Assembly: GCF_002009175.1 (NCBI RefSeq)
Contig: NZ_CP018047.1
Span: 7,555,001 to 7,619,000, forward strand
Reading direction: 5' to 3'
From: Streptomyces niveus
GTDB taxonomy: Bacteria; Actinomycetota; Actinomycetes; Streptomycetales; Streptomycetaceae
Length of the DNA stretch: 64,000 bases
Made by a program: the position numbers and the translations under genes. Positions 36,333 to 44,526 of the stretch are shown in pieces (the stretch's first letter is position 1; the number at the start of each line of letters is the position of its first letter). Under the pieces are notes generated by a model that saw only the letters and a list, made by a program, of their open reading frames with translations, did no database searches and was not told the DNA's origin.

Positions 36333-38122
36333 CGGCTGCTCCTGGAAGGGGTGTTGACGGTGGTCTCGGTGCGCAGCTGCTGCAGGACCAGGCCCAGGCG
36401 ATCGTTCCGGCCGCCCGTCAGACCCTCCTGCCGGAGGATCTCCCGCAGCTGAACCCGGCTGACGGTCTCGTTGCCGTCCCGCTCCAGCAGCGCCGGGACA
36501 CGGGGCCGGGCCCTCGCGACGAGCTGCTCCACCGACAGCGCCGATCCCCTCGACGCACCCTTCGCCTGCTGCGCACGGGACCGCTTCCGCTTGCCCTTCC
36601 CCTTCGGCTTCCGCCGCGCGGGGACCGAGCCAACACGCCCCCCGGTCCCGGTCGGTCCCCGGTCCCCAGTGGGTTCGGTCCCCGACACGGTCCCGGTCCC
36701 GGTCCCCGGTCCCGGTCCCCGGTCCCCAGTGGGTTCGGTCCCCGACACGGTCCCGGTCCCGGTCCCCGGTCCCGGTCCCCGGTCCCCAGTGGGTTCGGTC
36801 CCCGACACGGTCCCGGTCCCGGTCCCCGGTCCCGGTCCCCGGTCCCCGGTGGGTTCGGTCCCGGTCCCCGAGTTGGTCCCGGTCCCCGTGTCGGTCCCCT
36901 TCGGTCCCCGGTGCGGTTGGGGGGTGTGAGCAGGGGTTTCATCCGCGGAACGCTTGGTCCCCGATGGGCTGTTGAGCGGCTCGATGGCTCCGGTCCCCGT
37001 GTCGGTCCCCGGTTCGACGGTTTCGGTCCCCGGGGCCTGGTGTGGTTTTCCGGGGACCGGTCCCCTTCCGGTCCCCACGTCGGTCCCCGCAACGTGGTTC
37101 TCGGTCCCCGCGTGGTGGTTCGCGTTCTCGGGGACCGGTCCCCGTTCGGTCCCGCCTGTCCGGTCCCCGACAGGGTCGGCATCCGCGTGGGGACCGTCGA
37201 CGGGGACCGAGGCGCTCTGGGCCTGCCGCGCGGGGACCGAGGCTGATGCCGGTTCAGCCGGTTCCTGGTGCGCGGTGGTCCAGGGGGAGGGAAGGGGGAC
37301 GGTGGCGAGTGTGTCTGCGTGCCGTCGGGCGGCGAGCTGGTCGAGGAGCTGCGCGCGCTGCTTCGGGTCCGTGCCGACGGCGGCTCTGCCGAGTGCCTTC
37401 GACAGCCGCCGTGTGAGGCGTCGCCCACGCCACTTCTGCCGCTGGGTGGGGGTGCGGTTGGCGAGGCGGGTGGCGAGGGTGACGGCGCGGATGGTGGCGC
37501 GGTCGCGGGTGATCTGCGCGGCATCACGGTCGCGGGCCGCGATGCCCAGGCGGGACAGCAGCCGCTCGCGTGCTTCACGCCCGAGCGAGGCGAGGAGGCC
37601 CTGCGAGGCGGCGTCCGGCTTGTGCAGGCGCAGTTCGATGCCCATGGCCAGGTGCCAGAGCATCGCGGCCATGACGGGGCCGACGAAGGCCCGTACCGTG
37701 CCGCCGACCGGTCCGGACTCGGCGTACGCGGGGATGATCTGCACCCCGGTGATCACCCACACCAGGGTGCCGGGCAGCCCCGGCGCGCCCTGGGTGTTGA
37801 GGTTCTGCCGGGCCATCAGCGCGGTCGCGAACAGGGCCAGTTCCGCGGCGCCGAACATCGCGGCCCGCTCGACGGTGCCGGCCATGTCGAGGTAATCGGC
37901 GGCGAACCGCCAGCTGGTGTCGGCGCTGTAGGCGGTGCAGCCGACCGCGGCGAGCGCCGCGACCCTCACCGCCGGACTGCCGGGCCGACGCTGCTCTCGT
38001 ACGGTCCGGCGACGGCTCGTCCAGCCCGCGATAGCGAGGGCAAGCACACCGGTGACCGCGATCCCGGCCGCGAGAAGAACGGGCAGGCTGGTGATCGGAC
38101 CGGGGGACAGGAGGTTGTTCAT
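36329..38122 (-). CDS. DUF2637-domain membrane protein with GT-rich repeats
   Basis: A 597-aa protein. Hydrophobic segments at about 12-33, 52-70, 85-103, 116-133 and 142-165 form the DUF2637 membrane part, a family found on actinobacterial plasmids and integrative elements. A long low-complexity region (about 270-520) includes repeats of GTEPTGDRGPGPGTGTGTVS. The C-terminal 70 residues resemble a winged helix (LREILRQEGLTGGRNDRLGL). This suggests a membrane-anchored DNA-binding protein, perhaps for transfer or replication. Start and stop overlap the neighbouring genes by four bases each. Confidence 0.8.
   Translation of the reverse strand: MNNLLSPGPITSLPVLLAAGIAVTGVLALAIAGWTSRRRTVREQRRPGSPAVRVAALAAVGCTAYSADTSWRFAADYLDMAGTVERAAMFGAAELALFATALMARQNLNTQGAPGLPGTLVWVITGVQIIPAYAESGPVGGTVRAFVGPVMAAMLWHLAMGIELRLHKPDAASQGLLASLGREARERLLSRLGIAARDRDAAQITRDRATIRAVTLATRLANRTPTQRQKWRGRRLTRRLSKALGRAAVGTDPKQRAQLLDQLAARRHADTLATVPLPSPWTTAHQEPAEPASASVPARQAQSASVPVDGPHADADPVGDRTGGTERGPVPENANHHAGTENHVAGTDVGTGRGPVPGKPHQAPGTETVEPGTDTGTGAIEPLNSPSGTKRSADETPAHTPQPHRGPKGTDTGTGTNSGTGTEPTGDRGPGPGTGTGTVSGTEPTGDRGPGPGTGTGTVSGTEPTGDRGPGPGTGTGTVSGTEPTGDRGPTGTGGRVGSVPARRKPKGKGKRKRSRAQQAKGASRGSALSVEQLVARARPRVPALLERDGNETVSRVQLREILRQEGLTGGRNDRLGLVLQQLRTETTVNTPSRSSR
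36661..36840 (+). repeat. Three identical 60-bp tandem units within DUF2637 gene
   Basis: 36661-36720, 36721-36780 and 36781-36840 are identical, with a diverged fourth unit after 36840. Each unit contains seven GGTCCC hexamers. They encode 20-residue GT-rich repeats on the minus strand. Copy number is likely to vary between strains. Confidence 0.9.
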
Positions 38123-38844
38123 GCTGCCTTTCCGAGAGGGGCGTTCGCCGTGTTCGTCTGGACCGGGCGGGACACCGGCCGGCCCGGAGCGCTCGTGCCG
38201 TCGGGCCGGGGCCCGGATCGTCCGGGGGCGGTTTTGTTGCCCGAGGGCGGCTTGTCCGGCTTCGGCTGCGCGGGAGCCTTCTTGCGCTTCTTCCTGGGGA
38301 TGCCCTGGTAGCGGTCGCGGTCGAAGACCTTGTTGGCGACCTGCCGCAGCAGGTCACGGGCGTGCTGGGGGCTGATCTGCAGGGCGACGGCGAGGCGGGC
38401 CGGGCGCCAGCCGCGTACGTAGGCGTGGTCGACGACGGCCTGGCGCTCGCGGCTGGTGAGGTGCACGTCCCGGCCGTTGAAGAACGCGACAACGCGGCTG
38501 TAGTCCATGCGATGGGGCAGCCCGTCGTGCCAGGGACGGCGCTCAGCCTTGGTCAGACCGCCCCAGGTGCCTTCCTTGATCCCGTTCTCCAGGGCGTGGT
38601 TGAGGCAGTCCCGCCGCACCGGGCACCGGGCGCACAGGGATCTGGCCTCCGCGATGGCGCAGAGGTCGCGCGGGAGGGGGAAGAACAGCTCGTCGGCCTC
38701 TTCGGGGTCCATGCCGTAGCAGGCGCCACGAAGGTGCCAGCTGGTGTCGCCTATGGAGCGCAGGCCGGTGGCCGGCGTGGTGTGAGTGGTGATGTGGCGC
38801 AACGTGGTCTCCGGTTCACGGCTCACTGCCGGCACGGCGGGCAC
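38119..38844 (-). CDS. WhiB-like iron-sulfur protein with C-terminal helix-turn-helix
   Basis: A 241-aa protein. The WhiB domain has four cluster-binding Cys: Cys42 (GACYG), Cys71 and Cys74 (CARC), Cys80 (RDCL), plus the GTWGG turn (92-96). After it comes a region with LTSRERQAVVDHAYVRGWRPARLAVAL that looks like a helix-turn-helix, then a Lys/Pro-rich tail. WhiB proteins bind a [4Fe-4S] cluster and regulate transcription. The annotated start is GTG 38844; GTG 38826 is possible and neither has a clear ribosome-binding site. Stop overlaps the DUF2637 ATG. Confidence 0.8.
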   Translation of the reverse strand: MPAVPAVSREPETTLRHITTHTTPATGLRSIGDTSWHLRGACYGMDPEEADELFFPLPRDLCAIAEARSLCARCPVRRDCLNHALENGIKEGTWGGLTKAERRPWHDGLPHRMDYSRVVAFFNGRDVHLTSRERQAVVDHAYVRGWRPARLAVALQISPQHARDLLRQVANKVFDRDRYQGIPRKKRKKAPAQPKPDKPPSGNKTAPGRSGPRPDGTSAPGRPVSRPVQTNTANAPLGKAA

Positions 38845-38907
38845 CGGGGGAGGACACGGTGCGGGCGGGCTCGGTGCGGTGAGGAGGCGAGTGTGGGGGT
38901 GGCCGGG

Positions 38908-39663
38908 TCAGCGGCGGGTGAAGCGGCGGTCGGGCCCGGTGAGTTGGACCGCGGTGCACATGCCGGACAGGCGGGACAGGACGCGGTCGCCGACCTTGTC
39001 GCGCAGCACCGGCTGACCTGCCGGGGTGCCCGCGTCACGCAGCGGCGGCAGGTTGCTCGTGACGAGCGTCGGGAGGCGGTTCTCCGCGCGCCAGTTCAGG
39101 AGCCGGAAGTTGATCTCCTCGGTCCACTCCGACCCCTTGGCGGCGCCGAGGTCGTCCAGGAGCAGCAGCGGTACCCGGGTGACCCGGTACAGCAGGTGCT
39201 CCAGGTCCGCTCCGGGGCGCGGGCGCATCTGGGCGTAGAGATCGGCGGCGGTCGTTGCGTGCCAGGCCACGCCGCACCCGGCGGCGGTCAGCGCGCGGAT
39301 CGCCCCGTACGCCTGGTGCGTCTTGCCGGTGCCGGTGCTGCCCCACAGCAGCAGCGAGGGACCGTGCGCAAGCCGCCGTCGACCGGTGCTCCCGTACGGG
39401 GGGTTCGCCGTGCCCGTGGACGGCGCGACCGACGTGTCCGCCAGCGCGCGCACCCAGGCGGTGACTGCGGGGTGCTCGGCGACCGCGTCGCGGTAGGCGA
39501 CCGGTATCCGTTTCTGGGCGGCCTCCAGCGCAGGGTCCGGCTCCGGGCGGTCGGGCAGCGCGGTCGCGGGATCGATTCCCCGCGCGGTGAGCTGCGCCTG
39601 AAGGCGGGTACGGAGCCGGTCGGAGATCGCGGGCTGCGGGTCGCCCAGGTGTGCGCGGGTCAC
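38908..39663 (-). CDS. DnaC/IstB-like ATPase
   Basis: A 251-aa AAA+ ATPase with Walker A GSTGTGKT (108-115), Walker B LLLLDDLG (166-172), and a sensor-like TSNLPP. This is the DnaC/IstB group, which loads helicases or assists transposition. The GTG start overlaps the stop of the O-like gene (GTGA). Together with the O-like protein it forms the usual phage-type initiator and helicase-loader pair. A gap of 63 bases to the WhiB gene follows. Confidence 0.82.
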   Translation of the reverse strand: MTRAHLGDPQPAISDRLRTRLQAQLTARGIDPATALPDRPEPDPALEAAQKRIPVAYRDAVAEHPAVTAWVRALADTSVAPSTGTANPPYGSTGRRRLAHGPSLLLWGSTGTGKTHQAYGAIRALTAAGCGVAWHATTAADLYAQMRPRPGADLEHLLYRVTRVPLLLLDDLGAAKGSEWTEEINFRLLNWRAENRLPTLVTSNLPPLRDAGTPAGQPVLRDKVGDRVLSRLSGMCTAVQLTGPDRRFTRR

Positions 39664-40676
39664 AGGCTGCCTCCGAACGTGGTCGGCTCCGGCGTGGACG
39701 GGTTGAGATACGGCGTGTACGCAGCGCCGCCCAGGGGCCCCGCGCCGGAGGCGGAGGCGTGCGGCAATGTGCCGTGCTGCGGTGAGGCGTTGAGGACCTC
39801 GTTCACCAGGCTCGGCAGGACACTGGGATGCAGGCCCTTGGCCCGCAGCCGCTCCAGCGCCGCACGGACCGTCTCCGGCTCGAACCTCTCCTCCAGCAGG
39901 ACCTTGACCTTGCGGCCCAGGTGGGCGAGGAAGTCCTCCGGAGGACGGCGCTTGCACCCGGCGACGTACTCCGCCACCAGCTCCTTCGCCGACACCGTCA
40001 CCGGGAGGGTGTCGGGCGCGGGTGCCTCGCGCCCCCTAGGTACAGATCCAGGATCCAAGATCCTAGATCCAGACGACGAGCCCTCGCGAGGATGCGCCGA
40101 GCCCTCCACGAAACGCCCCTGACCTGCCAGTTCGTCAACAGGGGTGTCGTGCCTCGCCGACAGGCGCACTCCCTTCACCTCTGCGGGAGCACCTGCTGCG
40201 GTCGAGGGGCGAGCCGGCGGCGAATCGGGTGATACCGAGTGATCGAGCCCTCGACGAGGACTCGTCGAAGGATCGGCGAGGGCGGTTGCGGGGCAGGGGC
40301 CGTCGGCGCACGGCCCGCACTTCTCCTTCGCCTGATGCCCCGTGCACCGGGGCACCCGCGAGGCGGAAGGACGGTCGATCTTCTGATGCCGCTGCCACGT
40401 CACCATGTGCAGATAGCTGCGCCCGTCGCAGCCGGTGTAGCGGCAGATCACCCCGGCCGCGGCCAGCTCCTCCAGATCATGGGCGACATGGGCGGGGGTG
40501 TGCTCGGCGCGCAGCGCCCACAACCTGCCCGCGATGATCGCCGGGTGGTCACGGAAACGCCCGGAGTCGTCGGCCAGGGTGAGCAGACCGAAGAACGTCA
40601 GCGTCGCGGTGACCGAGCACTCGGCCAGCGATTCCGACTCGAACGCCTCCGGCTTGATCGTCCGGATCCGCGCCAT
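39660..40676 (-). CDS. Phage-O/DnaD-like replication protein
   Basis: A 338-aa protein. The N-terminal part (MARIRTIKPEAFES..., FFGLLTLADDSGRFRDHPAII, WQRHQKIDRPSASR) matches the helix-turn-helix of phage replication proteins, which bind origin DNA. A low-complexity linker carries four tandem GATCC heptamers at the DNA level. The C-terminal region (about 245-310) is helical. In lambda-type O genes the origin lies within the gene. Start chosen at 40676 with GGGGAG nine bases upstream; the stop of the 35-aa gene overlaps it. Confidence 0.72.
   Translation of the reverse strand: MARIRTIKPEAFESESLAECSVTATLTFFGLLTLADDSGRFRDHPAIIAGRLWALRAEHTPAHVAHDLEELAAAGVICRYTGCDGRSYLHMVTWQRHQKIDRPSASRVPRCTGHQAKEKCGPCADGPCPATALADPSTSPRRGLDHSVSPDSPPARPSTAAGAPAEVKGVRLSARHDTPVDELAGQGRFVEGSAHPREGSSSGSRILDPGSVPRGREAPAPDTLPVTVSAKELVAEYVAGCKRRPPEDFLAHLGRKVKVLLEERFEPETVRAALERLRAKGLHPSVLPSLVNEVLNASPQHGTLPHASASGAGPLGGAAYTPYLNPSTPEPTTFGGSL
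40044..40071. repeat. Four tandem 7-bp GATCC iterons inside the replication gene
   Basis: AGATCCA, GGATCCA, AGATCCT and AGATCCA are contiguous 7-mers. Their place in the linker of an O-like gene fits an intragenic origin, as in lambda-type phages. They may also be just a low-complexity coding stretch. Confidence 0.5.
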
Positions 40677-40783
40677 CAGGCACCGCTCCCCCACCGCGGC
40701 ACGGCACTGGGCACGGCGCCCTGGCGGGACACGTCGGCGGTCGGGCGGGGGACCTTCGCCCTTTTGCGCGGGGCAGGCGGCAT
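40676..40783 (-). CDS. 35-aa leader protein of replication operon
   Basis: MPPAPRKRAKVPRPTADVSRQGAVPSAVPRWGSGA. A GAGGAGAG site lies about six bases before ATG 40783, and the stop overlaps the replication protein start (TGATG). These features make it a credible first gene of the operon, acting by translational coupling or as a small basic protein. Too short to name. Confidence 0.55.
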   Translation of the reverse strand: MPPAPRKRAKVPRPTADVSRQGAVPSAVPRWGSGA

Positions 40784-41065
40784 GGAACACTCTCCTCTGT
40801 AGTGAAGGCCGCGCCGGTGTGTCCCGTGGTAAGGGCCGGTGCGGTGCTCGGGGTGAGGCTCGGTCCACACGTGGACGGAGCGTCGCTTCGCCTCCGGCGT
40901 CCGGGAGTTGGCTCTCCCGGACGCCGTCGCGTTTCCGGGCCGGCTGCCCGGCCCTTCTCTGCTGCGTGTGCCGCAGCGCGCCTTCTTGTCGTGACCGCTG
41001 TCGGGCGGGTGCCCGGCGAGCGACGACGAACATAAATGCCGGTCCGGTCAACAGTCCACAGTTGG

Positions 41066-41083
41066 TTCTAGAACTCTCTAGAA
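41066..41083. promoter_or_regulatory. Tandem TCTAGA palindromes
   Basis: TTCTAGAACTCTCTAGAA contains TTCTAGAA (41066-41073) and TCTAGAA (41077-41083) three bases apart. It lies between the operon start and the GAATGCAG repeats. Confidence 0.4.
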
Positions 41084-41124
41084 GTCGCGGACAGGGCCGT
41101 CAAGGCGGAAGGGAACGCCGTCCG

Positions 41125-41250
41125 GAATGCAGCGGGCAGGCAGTTGGCTTCCCTCTGTCGAAACCTTCCAGAATGCAGCGCTGCAAAGCTGCCGGAGGGG
41201 GTGCCGGGATGCGGGGCCGTGGAGAGAGCCGAGAATGCAGCGCTGCAAAG
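41125..41250. repeat. GAATGCAGCGCTGCAAAG repeats
   Basis: Full copies at 41171-41188 and 41233-41250 are identical 18-mers containing the 12-bp palindrome TGCAGCGCTGCA. A half copy, GAATGCAGCG, is at 41125-41134. Spacing between starts is 46 and 62 bases. This pattern suggests operator or iteron sites. Confidence 0.6.
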
Positions 41251-41463
41251 TGGTTTCCGGATTGTGATTCTTCCGCTCGTTCCCGGGGCGTGAGAGCAAT
41301 GCGGACCATTGCTTCCCGAAGGTGTTCATCCGCGTGCCGCGGCTCCCGGCCGGGCCCGGCGGGACGGGCAGTCGAGGCATGCCGCAGCGGACCTGACGAT
41401 GAATAACTCACCAGCTTTCGCGGGGCAGTTCGCGCATTCACCGGGCGTGGGAATCCCCGGCCA

Positions 41464-41487
41464 CCGCTGCCGGATATCCGGCAGCGG
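41464..41487. promoter_or_regulatory. 24-bp perfect palindrome
   Basis: CCGCTGCCGGAT/ATCCGGCAGCGG at 41464-41487 is an exact palindrome with no loop. It may be an operator or a terminator stem. Confidence 0.45.
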
Positions 41488-41771
41488 CACCCTGTCGGCT
41501 CACCGGTGATGATCTTCACTTCCCCGCACCTCTCCCCGTTGCAACGTTCTGTTGAACTGTGCTGCTCAAGGGCATCTAAGCGAAGGTCTCACGGCGGCGT
41601 CAATGACTGGTCCGGTCCAAGTTGACGCGCGTAGATTCTGGACTTGCCACCCGCGCCTGCCGCTGCTTGCGTGCGGCAAGTCGCCTGCGGTGGAAGGGAA
41701 ATGACGGGGAAACATGTGCCGGCGTAAGGAGTCGGTCGGTGGGCTGCGGGGGCGCGGTGGCCGGGAAAACG

Positions 41772-41797
41772 AAAATCGGCAAGCTTTTGCCGATTTT
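41772..41797. terminator. Bidirectional terminator-like hairpin
   Basis: AAAATCGGCAA (41772-41782) and TTGCCGATTTT (41787-41797) pair perfectly around GCTT. A-run before and T-run after suit a terminator for both directions, about 220 bases upstream of regulator 7. Confidence 0.6.
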
Positions 41798-42014
41798 GGT
41801 GGCCGCCGATTTCCCGCCGGTCGACATGTCCCTTTCGCGGATCAGTGTCGCGGGATGTCCAGCGCCAGGCTTGTTGAACTGAGGATGATCTTCGCTGGGT
41901 ATTGCGTATGGTCTGTCGCGGACACAGGATCGGGGGCCGGTGAACTTGGGCCGCCCGTCCTTTCCTTGCCCGGAAACGTTGCGGCCCGCGCCGCACCCAG
42001 TGAGAGGGAATTAC

Positions 42015-43031
42015 ATGGTCGCGACCGGACCGGCGGCGGGTGACAGCGAATCTGCCGCAGAGGAGGCTTTCTCCGGGCAACTTCCCTTTGCAGAAAGGCA
42101 CATGGGATTCGGCAACCTGCTGCGCACCTGGCGCAAGGCCGCCGGAGTCAACCAGGACCCGGTCGCCCGGGTCCTGGGCATGGCGATCCGCACCTACGGC
42201 AATATCGAGCGCGGCGCGGCACCCGCCCGGTTCTCGCGCGAACAGTGCGAGGCCCTGGCCGGCTTCCTGCGGCTCGACACGGAGGCCCATCACGCGCTGC
42301 TGCTGCACAACGTCGGCACGACCTTCGACGTCTCCCACCCCGACAGGCGTCCTCCGCTGGACGAGGCCATGCGACTGCTGATCGAGGAGCAGCCCTCACC
42401 CAGCCTTCTGTGCGACCGCCACTGGCACGTCCTCGCCTACAACAGCCTCATGGCCGCGTGGTGGCCGTGGGTGACGGAGCCCGGCGCCAACCTCCTGAAG
42501 TGGGGCCTGCTCGACCCCGAAGCCCGCGTCCAGCACCACCAATGGCGCGATCACGCCAACCGCTTGATCAGGCTGCTGAAGTTCGCCCTGGCGGGCCGGC
42601 GCGACGACCCCGAACTGGCCCGGCTGGCCGAAGAGGTCCGTACGGACCCCGACGTGCTCCGCCTGTGGGAAACGACCTCCGAGGTCGCCGAGAACCGCGA
42701 CGGCCACCTCCACCGGATGAGAGTGCCGGCACTGGGCTGGAGAACCGTCGAACTCATCAGCCACACCCTCCACCCGGCGTCCCTGCCCGACAGCCGCCTC
42801 ATCATCTTCACCCAGCTCCAGGAACCCGAGCACAGCGAACTCCCCGCACGACCAAGGCAGACCGTGAACCCCCCGAGAGCGGACCACCCCGCCCGTCCGC
42901 ACACGGACCGCGGCAGACACGCCGTTCTCACTGCGGGGCCAGAGGGGGGAGCCTCCAGCGGCCGGTACCAACTCGCCGCCCGGGGCCCTGGCGGCGGCGC
43001 TGAACGCGCTGCGGACGCGGCGGCCTCGTGA
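42015..43031 (+). CDS. XRE/MmyB-like transcriptional regulator 7
   Basis: A 338-aa member of the family, more distant from the other six. Helix-turn-helix at about 25-70 (LRTWRKAAGVNQDPVARVLGM, IRTYGNIERG) and MmyB ligand domain at about 110-280 (LCDRHWHVLAYNSLMAAWW, ALGWRTVELISHTL). It has an unusual Pro/Arg-rich tail of about 55 residues. ATG 42015 has GAGAGGG upstream. It faces away from the plasmid-like replication operon across the palindrome-rich gap and may control it, or may be a resident gene. Confidence 0.82.
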   Translation: MVATGPAAGDSESAAEEAFSGQLPFAERHMGFGNLLRTWRKAAGVNQDPVARVLGMAIRTYGNIERGAAPARFSREQCEALAGFLRLDTEAHHALLLHNVGTTFDVSHPDRRPPLDEAMRLLIEEQPSPSLLCDRHWHVLAYNSLMAAWWPWVTEPGANLLKWGLLDPEARVQHHQWRDHANRLIRLLKFALAGRRDDPELARLAEEVRTDPDVLRLWETTSEVAENRDGHLHRMRVPALGWRTVELISHTLHPASLPDSRLIIFTQLQEPEHSELPARPRQTVNPPRADHPARPHTDRGRHAVLTAGPEGGASSGRYQLAARGPGGGAERAADAAAS

Positions 43032-43096
43032 CCAACGGGGCGTCCAGGACCTTGAGTACCCGGGAATGACGGCATCCTCGCCGCCACCGCGCGTCC

Positions 43097-43927
43097 CGCC
43101 GGGTGCAGTTGAGGAGGATCGGGGGAAAGCGGCACCCCGGCGTGGGTCCGGCGGGCAGCATGGTCAGCAGACGCCGGAGAGGCATTCGGCACAGCGGGGA
43201 GGAACGCTTACGTGGAACCGTTCACGCCGAAGTTTCAAGGCCGCCCGTGGGTGAGCGGTATGAGGGTCCTGCACGTGTACGTGCTGCCTCGGGCCGGAGC
43301 AGATGACGAACTGCTCAGCATCGCCCACGCGTGTCGGCCGATCCTCGCCGACTACCCGATCGACCCGCAGTGTGGCAGCGACCCGACCGACGCCGGGCTC
43401 CTGCACCTCACGGGTGAGATGCTCGCCGATGTGCCGTCCGACGAGTACGACGAGACGGCACGGGCCCAAGCCGTGGGCGCTCTGCGCGCGGAGCTGGCGG
43501 GCGTGCAAGCGTTCACGACGGAGGTCGGTCCACCCATCGGGAACGTTGCGGGTGTGGTCCTGGATGTCTGGCCGGAGGCGGACACGGTCGACCTCATCGA
43601 GCGGATCCGGTCCGCGATCCGCACTGCCCGAGGTGACCAGGCGCTTCGGCACTCGGGCGGGCGCCCGCACATCTCGCTCGGCTACGGCTACGGCTCGGCT
43701 TCGTCCGACCCGCTCAACGGGGAACTGCGGAACAAGGTGGTCCCGCGCCGCGCGACGCTGTTCGTCGACCGCGTGCACCTCCTCGACGTGGCATGGACCC
43801 TTGACGAAGAACTCGGCGGGTGGCGTATGACGTGGGAGCCGGTGGCGGAGATCCCTCTGGGCGGCTGAGTTGCTTTCGCCCGGGTCGGGAGCAACGCGTG
43901 CTCGGACCCTGCCGGGCGCGCACGGGC
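43097..43927 (+). repeat. 831-bp direct repeat, copy A
   Basis: Appears identical to 58652-59482 over its whole length, with a constant offset of 15,555 bases. It covers the 2H gene, its leader and about 60 bases after its stop. Sequence differs outside on both sides. Confidence 0.9.
43212..43868 (+). CDS. 2H phosphoesterase (LigT-like), copy A
   Basis: A 218-aa protein with two H-x-T/S motifs: HLT (His65, Thr67) in LLHLTGEM, and HIS (His153, Ser155) in GRPHISLGYGYG. These are the catalytic signature of 2H phosphoesterases, which include 2'-5' RNA ligases and cyclic phosphodiesterases acting on RNA ends or cyclic nucleotides. The start is GTG 43212 with GGGGAGGA about eight bases upstream. 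An identical copy is at 58767-59423. The ligase C-terminal remnant lies downstream on the opposite strand. Confidence 0.78.
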   Translation: MEPFTPKFQGRPWVSGMRVLHVYVLPRAGADDELLSIAHACRPILADYPIDPQCGSDPTDAGLLHLTGEMLADVPSDEYDETARAQAVGALRAELAGVQAFTTEVGPPIGNVAGVVLDVWPEADTVDLIERIRSAIRTARGDQALRHSGGRPHISLGYGYGSASSDPLNGELRNKVVPRRATLFVDRVHLLDVAWTLDEELGGWRMTWEPVAEIPLGG

Positions 43928-43989
43928 GTCTGCTCGCGGGCCCAGTGAGCAGCCGCCTCGCGCCGGGCGACGCCCGGCACTGAGCGGAA

Positions 43990-44492
43990 CGACGAGGTCA
44001 GCTCCGTCGAACTCCTGAAGTGACCGAGGGCGGATGGAACGGGTCCCGCCCGGGTCCGTTCCATCCGCAGCCTCGGTCGCCCGGTGTCCTCCGGCGCGAG
44101 GTCGGGACGGAGCCGGTGCCACGAGGGGTGGCGAAGATACCCGGCGCGGGTGCGGGAGGTGTGGGTGATCTCGCCGACCAGGCGGGGCAGCACCCAGCGG
44201 GCGCCGGTGATCCGGGGCGCCGGGGTGAACAGACAGGTGGAGACGGCGGCGACGGACAGCAGCCCTGCAAGGTCGGCCCGTTCACGCTCGCTCCACCCGG
44301 TGCCGACGGAGCCGATGTACCGCAGCGGGCCCTGGGCCCGCTCGCCGAGCAGAGGCGCGCCGGGCAGGCCGGCCAGGCGGCTCCGGCCCGGCACCCACCC
44401 GCCGACGATGAGAGTGTTCCTGATCTTGATCCACGACCGGGACCGGACCCCGGGCTCGTACCGGGACGTGAGCAGCTTGCACACGACCCCTT
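43990..44492 (-). pseudogene. ATP-dependent DNA ligase, C-terminal half
   Basis: Reads VCKLLTSRYEPGVRSRSWIKIRN, then GWVPGRSRLAGLPGAPLLG and TRAGYLRHPSWHRLRPDLAPED. It aligns with residues 181-320 of the intact ligase at 56848-57810, with a short in-frame deletion (about four residues) near NTLIVGG. It begins exactly where the N-terminal half at 55340 ends, at ligase motif IV. With no adenylation domain it is dead. Confidence 0.85.
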
Positions 44493-44526
44493 GTGCACAT
44501 TCGGTCACTGACCCATGCCTAGCGTC

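Larger units (their letters stand above)
40784..42014. other. Non-coding control region between replication operon and regulator 7
   Basis: About 1.2 kb without a recognisable gene between two divergent units. It has several palindromes and repeats, listed separately. The arrangement suits promoters, operators and perhaps an origin or attachment site. Confidence 0.5.

Noticed and set aside
36661..36840. Regular 60-bp repeats that might suggest a CRISPR array
   Set aside because: The units are contiguous and identical, without spacers, and encode an in-frame GT-rich repeat in a protein.
38119..38844. Calling the WhiB-like protein a specific Wbl regulator
   Set aside because: It has an added C-terminal helix-turn-helix-like region and plasmid-type context, so no named Wbl can be justified.
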